From positions 1 to 8,999 of the forward strand of contig CAMPKR010000081.1 of the NCBI GenBank assembly GCA_946887345.1: DNA of 8,999 nt. Reading direction: 5' to 3'. Made by a program: the position numbers and the translations under genes. Positions 1 to 6,939 of the stretch are shown here, one piece after another; positions within the stretch are counted from its first letter, which is position 1; every line of letters starts with the position of its first letter. The notes beneath the pieces were generated by a model. The model ran no database searches and had not been told where the DNA came from. It saw only the letters and a program-made list of their open reading frames with translations. The stretch is from an uncultured Bacteroidota bacterium. GTDB taxonomy: Bacteria; Bacteroidota; Bacteroidia; Chitinophagales; Chitinophagaceae.

Positions 1-2350
1 CAGCAGACCTAACATTCACTATATCAGCGATGAAATTCACGTCACCTATTACTTCGTCTTTCATTAAGACCTCATTGCGGATGACCACTAGCTGACGAGC
101 CTCCATTGACTCAACGCTCTTCTCCAACTGGGCTTTTTCTTCCTGGAGTTTTTCTATCGCCTTTACCGGGTCTTTAGGGTTCTTTAGCTGGTTTTGCATC
201 TCGTGCAGGAGCGCAAGTTTGCTGTTAAAGTATTCAAGAGCTGCTTTACCGCTCACGGCCTCTATACGACGAACACCGGCTGCCACAGCGCCTTCGCTGG
301 TAATTTTGAAAACACCCAGCTGGCCTGTGGTACCTACGTGCGTACCACCGCAAAGTTCTATAGAATAGCCCGGATCCATGATCACTACACGAACGCGGTC
401 GCCATACTTCTCACCGAAGAGGGCCATGGCTCCCATGGCTACCGCTTCGTCCTTAGACATTTCGCGGATCACCACATCTACGTTCTCCCGTATCTTATTG
501 TTGACGATCTCCTCTATCTGTGCCGCTTCCTCATCCGTCACTTTTGCAAAATGAGAAAAATCGAAACGCAGGTGCTCTTCATTCACTAACGACCCTTTCT
601 GCGCTACGTGGGTTCCCAGCACCTGGCGTAGCGCAGCGTGCAAGAGGTGGGTGGCGCTATGGTGTATCTCCGTAGCGCGGCGTTTGTGTGCATCTACTTT
701 AGCCAGTACACCGCCACTCATATCAGCAGGTATTACCTCGGCAAAATGTATAATGAGATCATTTTCCTTTTTGGTATCGATGATCTGGATGGTTTCATTT
801 CCGAAAACCAGCTCACCGGTATCCCCTACCTGTCCTCCGCTTTCAGCGTAGAACGGAGTATTGTCCAGAACTATCTGGTAAGATTCTTTGCCTTTTGCTT
901 TCACCTTGCGGTAACGCAGAACAGCAGCTTCAGCTTCCAGGCTATCGTAACCAACAAACTTAGTAGAGCCTTCAGCCACAGTTATCCAGTCCTCTGTATC
1001 AAGCGCAGTAGCAGCACGGCTGCGGTCCTTCTGTTGTTTCATTTCAGCTTCAAAGGCAGGCTCATTTACGCTCAGGCCTTGTTCACTGCCTATCAACCTG
1101 GTAAGATCTATCGGGAAACCATAAGTATCGTAAAGTTCAAAGGCTGCCTTCCCGTTGATAACAGTAGTGTTTTGCCCTTTGGTATCAGTTATTATCTCGT
1201 CTATCTTTTTCAGTCCTTTGTCAAGTGTACGCAGGAAAGCATCCTCTTCTTCCTTCACCACCCGGCTCACCAGGTCTATCTGCTTCTGCAGTTCAGGGAA
1301 CACATTTTCGAACTGCGTGGCCAGCACCGGCATCAGCAAATGCAGCAGTGGTTGCTTATGATCCAAATAAGAATAGTAGTAACGCACCGCCCTGCGAAGG
1401 ATGCGGCGTATCACGTAACCTGCACCTGTGTTAGATGGCAGCTGGCCATCAGCAATGGTGAAGCCTATAGCACGTATATGATCAGAAATAACACGGAAGG
1501 CTATATCTGCTTTGCTATCAGTATAACCGTATTTCCTTTTTGTGAGTTTCTCTATTTCAGCGATAGTGCCGGTAAAGATGTCGCTATCATAATTACTCTG
1601 TTTGCCTTGCAGTACTCGTACCAGCCGCTCGAAGCCCATACCGGTATCTACGTGTTGTGCGGGTAATGTTTGCAGCGAGCCGTCCTTCTGCCTGTTGAAC
1701 TGCATGAAGACATTGTTCCATATCTCTATCACCTGAGGGTGATCAGCATTTACCAATGTTTTGCCGTCCACACTGTTTCTTTCCTGCTCGCTGCGACAGT
1801 CAACATGTATTTCACTGCAAGGGCCACACGGACCCGTATCGCCCATTTCCCAGAAGTTATCCTTCTTGTTACCCATAAGGATACGGTCCTCAGCTATGTA
1901 TTGTTTCCAGAAGTTGTATGACTCTTCGTCTTTAGCCAGGTTCTCTTTGGCATCACCTTCAAAAACGGTAACGTAAAGCTGGTCCTTAGGTATCTTATAT
2001 ACTTCGGTGAGCAATTCCCAGCTCCACTCTATGGCTTCTTTCTTAAAGTAATCTCCAAAGCTCCAGTTGCCCAGCATCTCGAACATGGTATGGTGATAGG
2101 TATCAACGCCCACTTCTTCCAGGTCGTTGTGCTTACCGCTTACACGAAGGCATTTTTGTGTATCGGCTACTCTTTTATGCGTGGCTTCTTTATTGCCCAG
2201 GAAATAGTCTTTGAACTGGTTCATCCCTGCGTTGGTGAAAAGCAGGGTGGGGTCGTTCTTCACTACAATAGGTGCAGAAGGAACAATGCTGTGTCCCTTC
2301 TGTGCGAAAAAATCTAAAAACTGTTGCCTTATCTTGTTAGCCGTAAGCAT
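1..2350 (-). CDS. alaS: Alanyl-tRNA synthetase, C-terminal end cut by window edge
   Basis: Class II aminoacyl-tRNA synthetase that charges tRNA-Ala with alanine in the cytoplasm and clears mischarged Ser/Gly-tRNA-Ala. Reading leftward from the ATG at 2350-2348 gives 783 uninterrupted codons beginning MLTANKIRQQFLDFF. The catalytic core fills residues 1 to about 250, including the block FWEMGDTGPCGPCSE (166-180) and DTGMGFERL (245-253). The tRNA-recognition helices follow, with GAGYVIRRILRRAVR at 319-333. The editing domain has the zinc-site H564-x3-H568 (HHSATHLLH) and C667-x3-H671 (CGGTH), so proofreading looks intact. A coiled-coil-like stretch near 741-762 (KLQEEKAQLEKSVE) leads into the C-Ala domain, which is mostly outside the window. 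About 90-100 residues are missing compared with the usual 870-880. The LVNADHPQVIEIWN block (199-212) is Bacteroidota-like. The gene is divergent from everything else here. Family assignment is essentially certain. Confidence 0.98.
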   Translation of the reverse strand, partial: MLTANKIRQQFLDFFAQKGHSIVPSAPIVVKNDPTLLFTNAGMNQFKDYFLGNKEATHKRVADTQKCLRVSGKHNDLEEVGVDTYHHTMFEMLGNWSFGDYFKKEAIEWSWELLTEVYKIPKDQLYVTVFEGDAKENLAKDEESYNFWKQYIAEDRILMGNKKDNFWEMGDTGPCGPCSEIHVDCRSEQERNSVDGKTLVNADHPQVIEIWNNVFMQFNRQKDGSLQTLPAQHVDTGMGFERLVRVLQGKQSNYDSDIFTGTIAEIEKLTKRKYGYTDSKADIAFRVISDHIRAIGFTIADGQLPSNTGAGYVIRRILRRAVRYYYSYLDHKQPLLHLLMPVLATQFENVFPELQKQIDLVSRVVKEEEDAFLRTLDKGLKKIDEIITDTKGQNTTVINGKAAFELYDTYGFPIDLTRLIGSEQGLSVNEPAFEAEMKQQKDRSRAATALDTEDWITVAEGSTKFVGYDSLEAEAAVLRYRKVKAKGKESYQIVLDNTPFYAESGGQVGDTGELVFGNETIQIIDTKKENDLIIHFAEVIPADMSGGVLAKVDAHKRRATEIHHSATHLLHAALRQVLGTHVAQKGSLVNEEHLRFDFSHFAKVTDEEAAQIEEIVNNKIRENVDVVIREMSKDEAVAMGAMALFGEKYGDRVRVVIMDPGYSIELCGGTHVGTTGQLGVFKITSEGAVAAGVRRIEAVSGKAALEYFNSKLALLHEMQNQLKNPKDPVKAIEKLQEEKAQLEKSVESMEARQLVVIRNEVLMKDEVIGDVNFIADIVNVRSA

Positions 2351-2374
2351 ATAATATTATTACAAATAAGGCTG

Positions 2375-2382
2375 CAAAGATA
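2375..2382 (-). promoter_or_regulatory. Candidate alaS promoter, Bacteroidota -7 element
   Basis: On the minus strand this reads TATCTTTG, an exact match to the Bacteroidota primary-sigma -7 consensus TAnnTTTG. It ends 24 bases before the alaS ATG, giving a predicted leader of about 20 bases. I see no TTG/TTTG at the usual 17-23 base distance upstream; the nearest minus-strand TTTG is about 30 bases away. The call therefore rests on the -7 element and its position only. No Shine-Dalgarno sequence is visible before the ATG, as is common in this phylum. Confidence 0.5.
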
Positions 2383-2404
2383 AGTACTGATATGATGTTT
2401 GAGG

Positions 2405-2419
2405 TTATTTGGCAAATAA
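2405..2419. promoter_or_regulatory. Inverted repeat over the toxin-antitoxin promoter, candidate operator
   Basis: TTATTTG-G-CAAATAA is a perfect inverted repeat with 7-base arms and a 1-base centre. Flanking GG (2403-2404) and CC (2422-2423) extend it imperfectly, with two unpaired bases on the right side. It covers the TTTG (2408-2411) that would be the -33 element of the rightward promoter. That is where an autorepressing antitoxin, or toxin-antitoxin complex, often binds in type II modules. The operator role is inferred. The region is AT-rich, so a chance palindrome is possible. Confidence 0.4.
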
Positions 2420-2442
2420 TACCTATAATTTGGATAAATTTG
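2408..2442 (+). promoter_or_regulatory. Candidate promoter of the toxin-antitoxin pair
   Basis: TAAATTTG at 2435-2442 matches the Bacteroidota -7 consensus TAnnTTTG exactly. A TTTG at 2408-2411 lies 23 bases upstream, at the upper end of the spacing accepted for -33/-7 pairs in this phylum. Transcription would start near 2446-2449, leaving a leader of only about 10 bases before the antitoxin ATG at 2459. No Shine-Dalgarno sequence is visible. The -33 half overlaps the inverted repeat at 2405-2419. Confidence 0.6.
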
Positions 2443-2458
2443 TAAGAACAACATTATT

Positions 2459-2689
2459 ATGGGAGCAGCTAAGGCTTTAGATAAGGAGATCAATGTCTAT
2501 TGGGACAAACTGAATACTCACCAAAAGGAGGTTGTTCTGAATGTTGTCAAAACACTGGCTCACGATGAGACCAGCTGGTGGAGCGAGGTAGAAGCGGAAG
2601 CTAAGGCATCTGTTAACCGTGGGCTTAAGCAAGCGAAGGAAGGGAAAGTTGTCGGTCATGAAGATGTGATGAAAAAGCACAGAAAATGA
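2459..2689 (+). CDS. Type II antitoxin, small addiction-module family
   Basis: A 76-residue protein directly upstream of a RelE/ParE-type toxin, and presumably its antitoxin. It would bind and neutralise the toxin in the cytoplasm and may repress the shared promoter. The N-terminal half (residues 10-34) has a helical 'LNTHQKEVVLNVVKTLA' look seen in small Bacteroidota addiction-module components. The C-terminal half is highly charged, with SVNRGLKQAKEGKVVGHEDV at 51-70. This resembles the 'glxqaxxGkxxsHeeVm' tail with which such antitoxins contact the toxin. There is no obvious ribbon-helix-helix or helix-turn-helix signature, so DNA binding is not shown by the sequence. Its TGA overlaps the toxin's ATG (ATGA, 2686-2689), implying translational coupling. 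Assignment relies on tail similarity plus context, and the exact family (ParD-like, RelB-like or other) is open. Confidence 0.8.
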   Translation: MGAAKALDKEINVYWDKLNTHQKEVVLNVVKTLAHDETSWWSEVEAEAKASVNRGLKQAKEGKVVGHEDVMKKHRK

Positions 2690-2991
2690 GTGTCAAAGTA
2701 GTATGGACACTGGAAGCAGAAAGCCTCTTCACAAAAAACATCTATTACCTGCGCGATCAATGGAGCGAAAAGGAGGTCGGCAATTTTATTACCCAGACCG
2801 AAAAGATTATTGACCGCATCAAAAAACACCCAGAATCATTTCCCCAAGGCGTCAATAGCAAATCGTACCGCCGCGCGAGACTCAACAAATACATTGTCTT
2901 ATTTTACAAGTATTACAAAGCACAAAAGAAGGTAGTATTGCTCACCTTTTGGAATACCAAACAAGACCTTTCTAAATTAAAGTACAAATAG
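2686..2991 (+). CDS. RelE/ParE-family toxin
   Basis: A 101-residue protein, the normal length for this superfamily. Members are either mRNA-cleaving ribosome-dependent RNases (RelE branch) or gyrase poisons (ParE branch). The expected secondary-structure pattern is visible. A first strand, VKVVWTLEAE (3-12), leads into paired helices with IYYLRDQWSEKEVGNFI (19-35) and the 'IKKHPESFPQG' turn (45-55). A basic patch (YRRARLNKYIVLFYKYY, 61-77) follows, ending in LLTFWNTKQDLSKLK (85-99). That ending corresponds to the usual 'lxxFdxRqdPxkL' tail. The sequence is closer to Bacteroidota proteins annotated broadly as 'RelE/ParE family toxin' than to classic E. coli RelE, so I do not choose a target. 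The gene is complete, has no frameshift, and overlaps its antitoxin by four bases. The arrangement argues the module can be functional. Confidence 0.87.
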   Translation: MSVKVVWTLEAESLFTKNIYYLRDQWSEKEVGNFITQTEKIIDRIKKHPESFPQGVNSKSYRRARLNKYIVLFYKYYKAQKKVVLLTFWNTKQDLSKLKYK

Positions 2992-3025
2992 GCGTAAACT
3001 GCGCTGCTGTACGTCTGCATTCCCT

Positions 3026-3033
3026 TATATTTG
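3026..3033 (+). promoter_or_regulatory. Candidate -7 element immediately before the BatA-like gene
   Basis: TATATTTG is an exact match to TAnnTTTG in the 46-base gap after the toxin gene. Transcription would begin at about 3037-3040, essentially on the GTG start codon at 3038. If real, this promoter would make a leaderless or near-leaderless mRNA for the five-gene run. I see no convincing TTG 17-23 bases upstream. Read-through from the toxin-antitoxin promoter is the alternative, since no terminator hairpin is visible in the gap. Confidence 0.4.
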
Positions 3034-3037
3034 TTTT

Positions 3038-5077
3038 GTGAGTTTCTTATATCCGTTATTTCTTCTTGCAGGGCTTAGCCTGGCTATTCCTGTGCTCATT
3101 CACCTGTTCAACCTCAGAAGGTATAAGACTGTCTTTTTCCCGCATACCCGTTTCCTTAAGAATATACAGCTGCAATCGCAAAAGCAGTCGCAACTAAGGT
3201 ACAAATGGCTGCTGGCAGCCCGCCTGCTCTTCCTGGCCATGCTGATTTTGGCTTTTGCACAGCCTTTCTTCAATGATAGCAGCAAAGCAGGTACTGCTAA
3301 CCGCACACAGGTGATCTATATAGATAACTCCTACAGCATGTCGGTAAAAAAAGGTGCGCGCAGCCTGCTGGATATTGCCAAAGATGCCGCCCGCAAGCAG
3401 ATACAGAACGGTCCCGTAGGGACAAGGTATGTGGTCCTCACTAACGACAAGCCTGTAAGTTATAAGCCGATCCCCGCAGACAAAGCACTTACTGCAATTA
3501 CGGCTATCGAATTTTCTGCGTCCGGTAAGGGATCGAACCAGGTATTTGCCACCACGCAGAGTGTGATACAGGGCGAGGCTGTGCCTGCAGCGGATCTTTA
3601 CTACTATTCAGATTTCCAGGAAAATTCCTTTGCGGCTAACAAAGATGCTAACCTGACTAAGAACATCACCTTCCACGGTGTCCCTGTGCAGGGAGAGTCA
3701 GTGCAGAATATTTATATAGACACGGTGTACCTGGATGCACCCGTGCTGCAAACAGGCCAGAACAACAGGCTGGTGGTTCGCAGCAAAAAGACGGGTGATC
3801 TGCCAAAGGAAACAGCTATCATACAGCTATCTGTAAACGGGCAGGTAAAGAGTGCAGCCACACCGCAGTTTAACGACAAAGACGAGAGTACAGATACGCT
3901 TAGCTTCCAGGTGAGCGATGCAGCCTGGCAAAAGATCAGCATCAGCGTAAATGACGCCGCACTGCGCTACGATGATACTTTCCGTATTTCAGCGCGATCA
4001 TCTTCTAATCTTTCGGTATTGGTACTTAACGAAGGACAGGCTAATCCCTTTATACAGGCTGCTTTCCGCTCTTATAACGGCTTCCGCCTGAACCAACAGG
4101 ACATAGGGACTGCCCCGCCCGATCTCAAAGATTACAACCTTATTATCCTGAACGGCATCACCCGCCTCGATGCCGGGCTGGCTCAGTCACTGAATGCTGT
4201 GCTGCAATCGGGTAAGAGCATCTGCATATTTCCCGGCAGAAGCAGGGATGTAAGCGGGCTGAACGAAGGTCTCCGCGGGCTGGCTGATGTTCGTATCCTG
4301 GGTGTAGATACCGTATCGCAGACCGCAAGCACCCTGCAGGAGGGCAGCGATCTGGTGAAAGATATCTTCGAAAGAGTGCCCGAGAACGTACAATTGCCGA
4401 TAGCCAACTGGCACTACATAATAAGAGCCGGGCTGAGTGCTAACCAGCAATCGGTGCTGAGCTTCAGAAACGGTGACCCCTTGCTTGCTAAGTATAGTCC
4501 TGCGAAAGGGCAGTTGTATATCTGCGCTACCAGTGCCGACCTCGAATCGGGCAATTTCCCGGGATCTTATTTTTTTGTGCCCTTTCTCTACCAGATGGCT
4601 ATACAGTCGAGGGGCGGAGACGTATATGCCGTCACCTCGGGCATGCAGCAGGCGGCCTATCTGCCTCTGAACAATGCAGGTGAGCGCAATATGGTCCATC
4701 TCTACGCACCCGGCATAGATGCAGTCCCTCCCCAGAGGCCGAACGGCGCGGGGCTTGACGTATACATTGACCAGGCGGTACAGCAGTCAGGGTTTTATAA
4801 TTTGTCAGCTGCGGGTGGCGATACCAGTGTAGTGGCCCTGAACCAGTCGCGCGCGGAATCGCAGCTGGAGCTATGGAACATCAACAGCCTGAAAAGCACC
4901 TGGAAAGGCGATGACGTGCGCTGGCTGACCACGGCCGAGGTAAGCGCCAAAACCAAGACAGGCAGCTGGGGCAGTTTCCCGCTTTGGAAAGTTTGTGCTA
5001 TTTTAGCCCTGTTAATGCTGGCTGCCGAAACTTATCTGTTGGCAGGCGGTTTTCGCAAACAAACTGTCGCTTCTTAA
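3038..5077 (+). CDS. BatA-like membrane protein with VWA-type and GATase1-like domains
   Basis: A 679-residue inner-membrane protein with the aerotolerance-type (BatA) N-terminal double-membrane domain. It has helix 1 at about 5-25, then the hallmark HLFNLRRYKTVFFPHTRFLK (22-41), then helix 2 at about 57-75. A von Willebrand A-like domain follows (about 91-200) with a MIDAS-type D96-N-S98-Y-S100 and the later YYYSDFQ (188-194). Next come a beta-rich stretch and a Rossmann/glutamine-amidotransferase-like region (about 323-405: LSVLVLNEG, DYNLIILNG, GKSICIFPG). A last helix (about 649-671) anchors the C-terminus. This differs from true BatA (about 330 residues) and matches the longer Bacteroidota 'BatA domain' proteins of unknown function. 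The GTG start is chosen because MSFLYPLFL is the usual start of the domain and the next in-frame ATG would remove helix 1. The stop lies 9 bases before the dihydroorotase-like ATG. Role unproven; an envelope or protein-assembly function is inferred. Confidence 0.88.
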   Translation: MSFLYPLFLLAGLSLAIPVLIHLFNLRRYKTVFFPHTRFLKNIQLQSQKQSQLRYKWLLAARLLFLAMLILAFAQPFFNDSSKAGTANRTQVIYIDNSYSMSVKKGARSLLDIAKDAARKQIQNGPVGTRYVVLTNDKPVSYKPIPADKALTAITAIEFSASGKGSNQVFATTQSVIQGEAVPAADLYYYSDFQENSFAANKDANLTKNITFHGVPVQGESVQNIYIDTVYLDAPVLQTGQNNRLVVRSKKTGDLPKETAIIQLSVNGQVKSAATPQFNDKDESTDTLSFQVSDAAWQKISISVNDAALRYDDTFRISARSSSNLSVLVLNEGQANPFIQAAFRSYNGFRLNQQDIGTAPPDLKDYNLIILNGITRLDAGLAQSLNAVLQSGKSICIFPGRSRDVSGLNEGLRGLADVRILGVDTVSQTASTLQEGSDLVKDIFERVPENVQLPIANWHYIIRAGLSANQQSVLSFRNGDPLLAKYSPAKGQLYICATSADLESGNFPGSYFFVPFLYQMAIQSRGGDVYAVTSGMQQAAYLPLNNAGERNMVHLYAPGIDAVPPQRPNGAGLDVYIDQAVQQSGFYNLSAAGGDTSVVALNQSRAESQLELWNINSLKSTWKGDDVRWLTTAEVSAKTKTGSWGSFPLWKVCAILALLMLAAETYLLAGGFRKQTVAS

Positions 5078-5086
5078 TTGCCTCAT

Positions 5087-6355
5087 ATGCACCTGCTGAT
5101 ACGCCAGGCAAAGATGGTAGCCCCCGGCTCCGAATTTCATGATCAGGTAGTCGATTTACTGATAGAAGATGGTATTATAAAAAACATTGGCAACGGGCTG
5201 AAAAGCAAAGATGCCGAGGTAGTAGAAGCCGATGGCCTGCATGTAAGCCCTGGATTTACCGATGTTTTTGCCGACTATAGGGAACCCGGCTATGAGCACA
5301 AAGAAACCATAGCTTCAGGACTGGAAGCGGCCGCAGCAGGAGGGTTCACCTCGGTGCTGCTGGTACCAAATACTAACCCCGTAGTGGGCTCTAAGTCAGC
5401 GGTCCAATTCATTTTAAAGAAAGCAGCAGGGAATGCCGTATCTGTATATCCGCTAGGTGCGGCCACTAAGGAAACAGAAGGCAAAGCACTGGCAGAAATG
5501 CTGGACATGCACAGCAACGGCGCGGTAGCCTTTACCGACGGATGGAAACCTGTGCAGAATGCCAACCTGATGCTGAAGGCACTGGAATATGTGAAAGCTT
5601 TTGACGGTACTATAGTCCAAATACCGGCAGACGCTCCCCTCTCTGAAGGCGGGCTGATGCACGAAGGACCTACCTCTACCAGGCTAGGCATGGCAGGCAT
5701 CCCGACACTTGCTGAAACGATACTGCTGCACAGGGATATAGAACTGCTCCGCTATACGGCATCAAAACTGCACGTAACAGGTGTATCCAGTAAGGAAGGC
5801 GTGAAAATGATCAGGATGGCAAAGGCCGAAGGGCTCAATATCACCTGCTCGGTAAGCCCTTATCACCTGGCGCTGAATGATGATTCATTAGATACCTACA
5901 ATAGTTTATACAAAGTAAATCCCCCCATACGCAGCGAAGCCGACAGGCAGGAACTGGTGGCGGGGCTGAAAGACGGAACAATAGATTGCATCGCTTCACA
6001 CCACCGCCCTCAGGAATGGGACGCAAAGGCAAAAGAATTTGAATATGCGTCGGAAGGAATGAATGTGCAGGAGATTACCTTCCAGTTAGTTTATAAGGCA
6101 TGTGGCGACCAGGTACCACTGGAAAGAATAATTGACGCACTGGCGGTAAAGCCGAAGCAGGTATTCGGACTTGAGGGCGATACGATAAGGAAGGACGCCA
6201 AAGCAAACCTGGCGATATTCAGCACAGGAGGAGAATGGACGCTGGGAAAAGGAAATGTACGATCCCTTTCGGCTAATAATCCCTTCATAGACACCGTCTT
6301 CAATAGCAGGATCATCGGCATTGTAAATAATGAACAATCACACTTAAATAAATAA
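5087..6355 (+). CDS. Dihydroorotase homologue lacking the metal site (probable non-catalytic PyrC-like)
   Basis: A 422-residue amidohydrolase-fold protein. Dihydroorotase landmarks are plain: LHVSPGFTD (51-59), YREPGYEHKETI (64-75), VPNTNPVV (93-100), AFTDGWKPV (148-156), LMHEGPTSTRLGMAGIPTLA (190-209), VSPYHL (256-261). However, the metal ligands of active enzymes are mostly replaced. The HxH of DxHxHxRxPG is F61-A-D63. The HAED histidine is P180. The CHVST histidine is G232. The aspartate of SDHAPH is H305 (SHHRPQ). Only the aspartate of the bridging segment (D151) seems kept. It is therefore unlikely to convert carbamoyl-aspartate to dihydroorotate. Non-catalytic dihydroorotases that support aspartate carbamoyltransferase are known in pseudomonads; whether this one does so is unknown. 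ATG at 5087 is preferred over the TTG at 5078, which abuts the upstream stop. It sits in an operon of membrane proteins. It would usually be annotated pyrC; I withhold the symbol. Confidence 0.9.
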   Translation: MHLLIRQAKMVAPGSEFHDQVVDLLIEDGIIKNIGNGLKSKDAEVVEADGLHVSPGFTDVFADYREPGYEHKETIASGLEAAAAGGFTSVLLVPNTNPVVGSKSAVQFILKKAAGNAVSVYPLGAATKETEGKALAEMLDMHSNGAVAFTDGWKPVQNANLMLKALEYVKAFDGTIVQIPADAPLSEGGLMHEGPTSTRLGMAGIPTLAETILLHRDIELLRYTASKLHVTGVSSKEGVKMIRMAKAEGLNITCSVSPYHLALNDDSLDTYNSLYKVNPPIRSEADRQELVAGLKDGTIDCIASHHRPQEWDAKAKEFEYASEGMNVQEITFQLVYKACGDQVPLERIIDALAVKPKQVFGLEGDTIRKDAKANLAIFSTGGEWTLGKGNVRSLSANNPFIDTVFNSRIIGIVNNEQSHLNK

Positions 6356-6358
6356 ATC

Positions 6359-6925
6359 ATGGAAAATCAAGCAGCAGAAAGTGCAGTACCTGCACAGCCT
6401 TTCAACCGATTTTCAATCCCGGTGCGCTGGGGAATTATTTTGGGTGTCCTCGCCTGTATCTTAACAACAGTGCAGCATATGTTCCTGATAGATTCCTACG
6501 GGCTGTATATGACTGTGTGGATACTTAGTTTTGTACTTAGCCTGGTGTTTTATTGCGTAGCAGGTGTGCAGCAAAGGAAGGCGATGGGTGGGTATATCAG
6601 CTTTAAAGAAGCCTTCTCAGCCATATTCGTCGTTATTCTTATTTCATCGGTGATCAGCAGCATATACGCCTTTATCTACTTCAAGTACATCGATCCGGAT
6701 GTGATGGATAAACTGAAGGAAACAACGCTGACCTTTATGGAAAATGTGGGGGCTCCTGCAGAATCTATAGACGACGCAGCAATCGAATTTGACGAACGCC
6801 TGGAAGACAGCAAGAAACCAGGCCCTATGTTACTTAGCTACTTTAAAGGCCTGATCATATACAGCATCTTCGGTTTTATCTGCGCAGCTATAGTGAAAAA
6901 GAAAAAGCCTGTATTTGACGCCTAA
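6359..6925 (+). CDS. DUF4199-family four-helix membrane protein
   Basis: A 188-residue integral membrane protein of the Bacteroidota family DUF4199, function unknown. Four hydrophobic helices are visible at about 22-42, 49-70, 85-108 and 159-179. The loop between helices 2 and 3 carries GGYISFKEAF (77-86), the family's recognisable motif. The loop between helices 3 and 4 is long (about 110-155), acidic and polar (ESIDDAAIEFDERLEDSKK). The C-terminus is a short lysine-rich tail (VKKKKP), suggesting a cytoplasmic C-terminus by the positive-inside rule. With four helices, the N-terminus would then also be cytoplasmic and the acidic loop cytoplasmic between TM2/TM3 or external elsewhere; I cannot settle the topology. 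It starts 3 bases after the previous stop and ends 14 bases before the glycosyltransferase, so it is almost certainly co-transcribed and perhaps works with that membrane enzyme. Confidence 0.87.
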   Translation: MENQAAESAVPAQPFNRFSIPVRWGIILGVLACILTTVQHMFLIDSYGLYMTVWILSFVLSLVFYCVAGVQQRKAMGGYISFKEAFSAIFVVILISSVISSIYAFIYFKYIDPDVMDKLKETTLTFMENVGAPAESIDDAAIEFDERLEDSKKPGPMLLSYFKGLIIYSIFGFICAAIVKKKKPVFDA

Positions 6926-6939
6926 TCTTATCAAACACT

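Noticed and set aside
638..1666. A 342-codon plus-strand open frame and several shorter ones opposite alaS
   Set aside because: They lie antisense to a clearly conserved alaS and their translations show no family motif or sensible composition; they are mirror frames of the real gene.
2351..2360. Perfect 10-base palindrome ATAATATTAT just upstream of alaS
   Set aside because: It consists only of A and T in an AT-rich leader and is too short to stand out from chance; no supporting promoter or operator logic.
2992..3025. Possible terminator after the toxin gene
   Set aside because: I could not find a GC-rich stem followed by a T run in this gap.
3346..3352. Run of seven A in the BatA-like gene, and a run of seven T at 4570-4576, as possible slippage sites
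   Set aside because: The reading frame is continuous and conserved on both sides, and no alternative frame leads to a meaningful product.
4187..4699. A 170-codon minus-strand open frame inside the BatA-like gene
   Set aside because: It is opposite a conserved coding frame, has no promoter or recognisable domain, and is best explained as a shadow frame.
5078..5086. TTG start nine bases upstream for the dihydroorotase homologue
   Set aside because: It abuts the previous stop and adds only MPH; the in-frame ATG at 5087 matches the normal start of the family (short strand beginning with LLIRQA).
5290..5700. A 136-codon minus-strand open frame inside the dihydroorotase homologue
   Set aside because: Low-complexity Ser/Ala/Pro-rich translation opposite a conserved protein; shadow frame.
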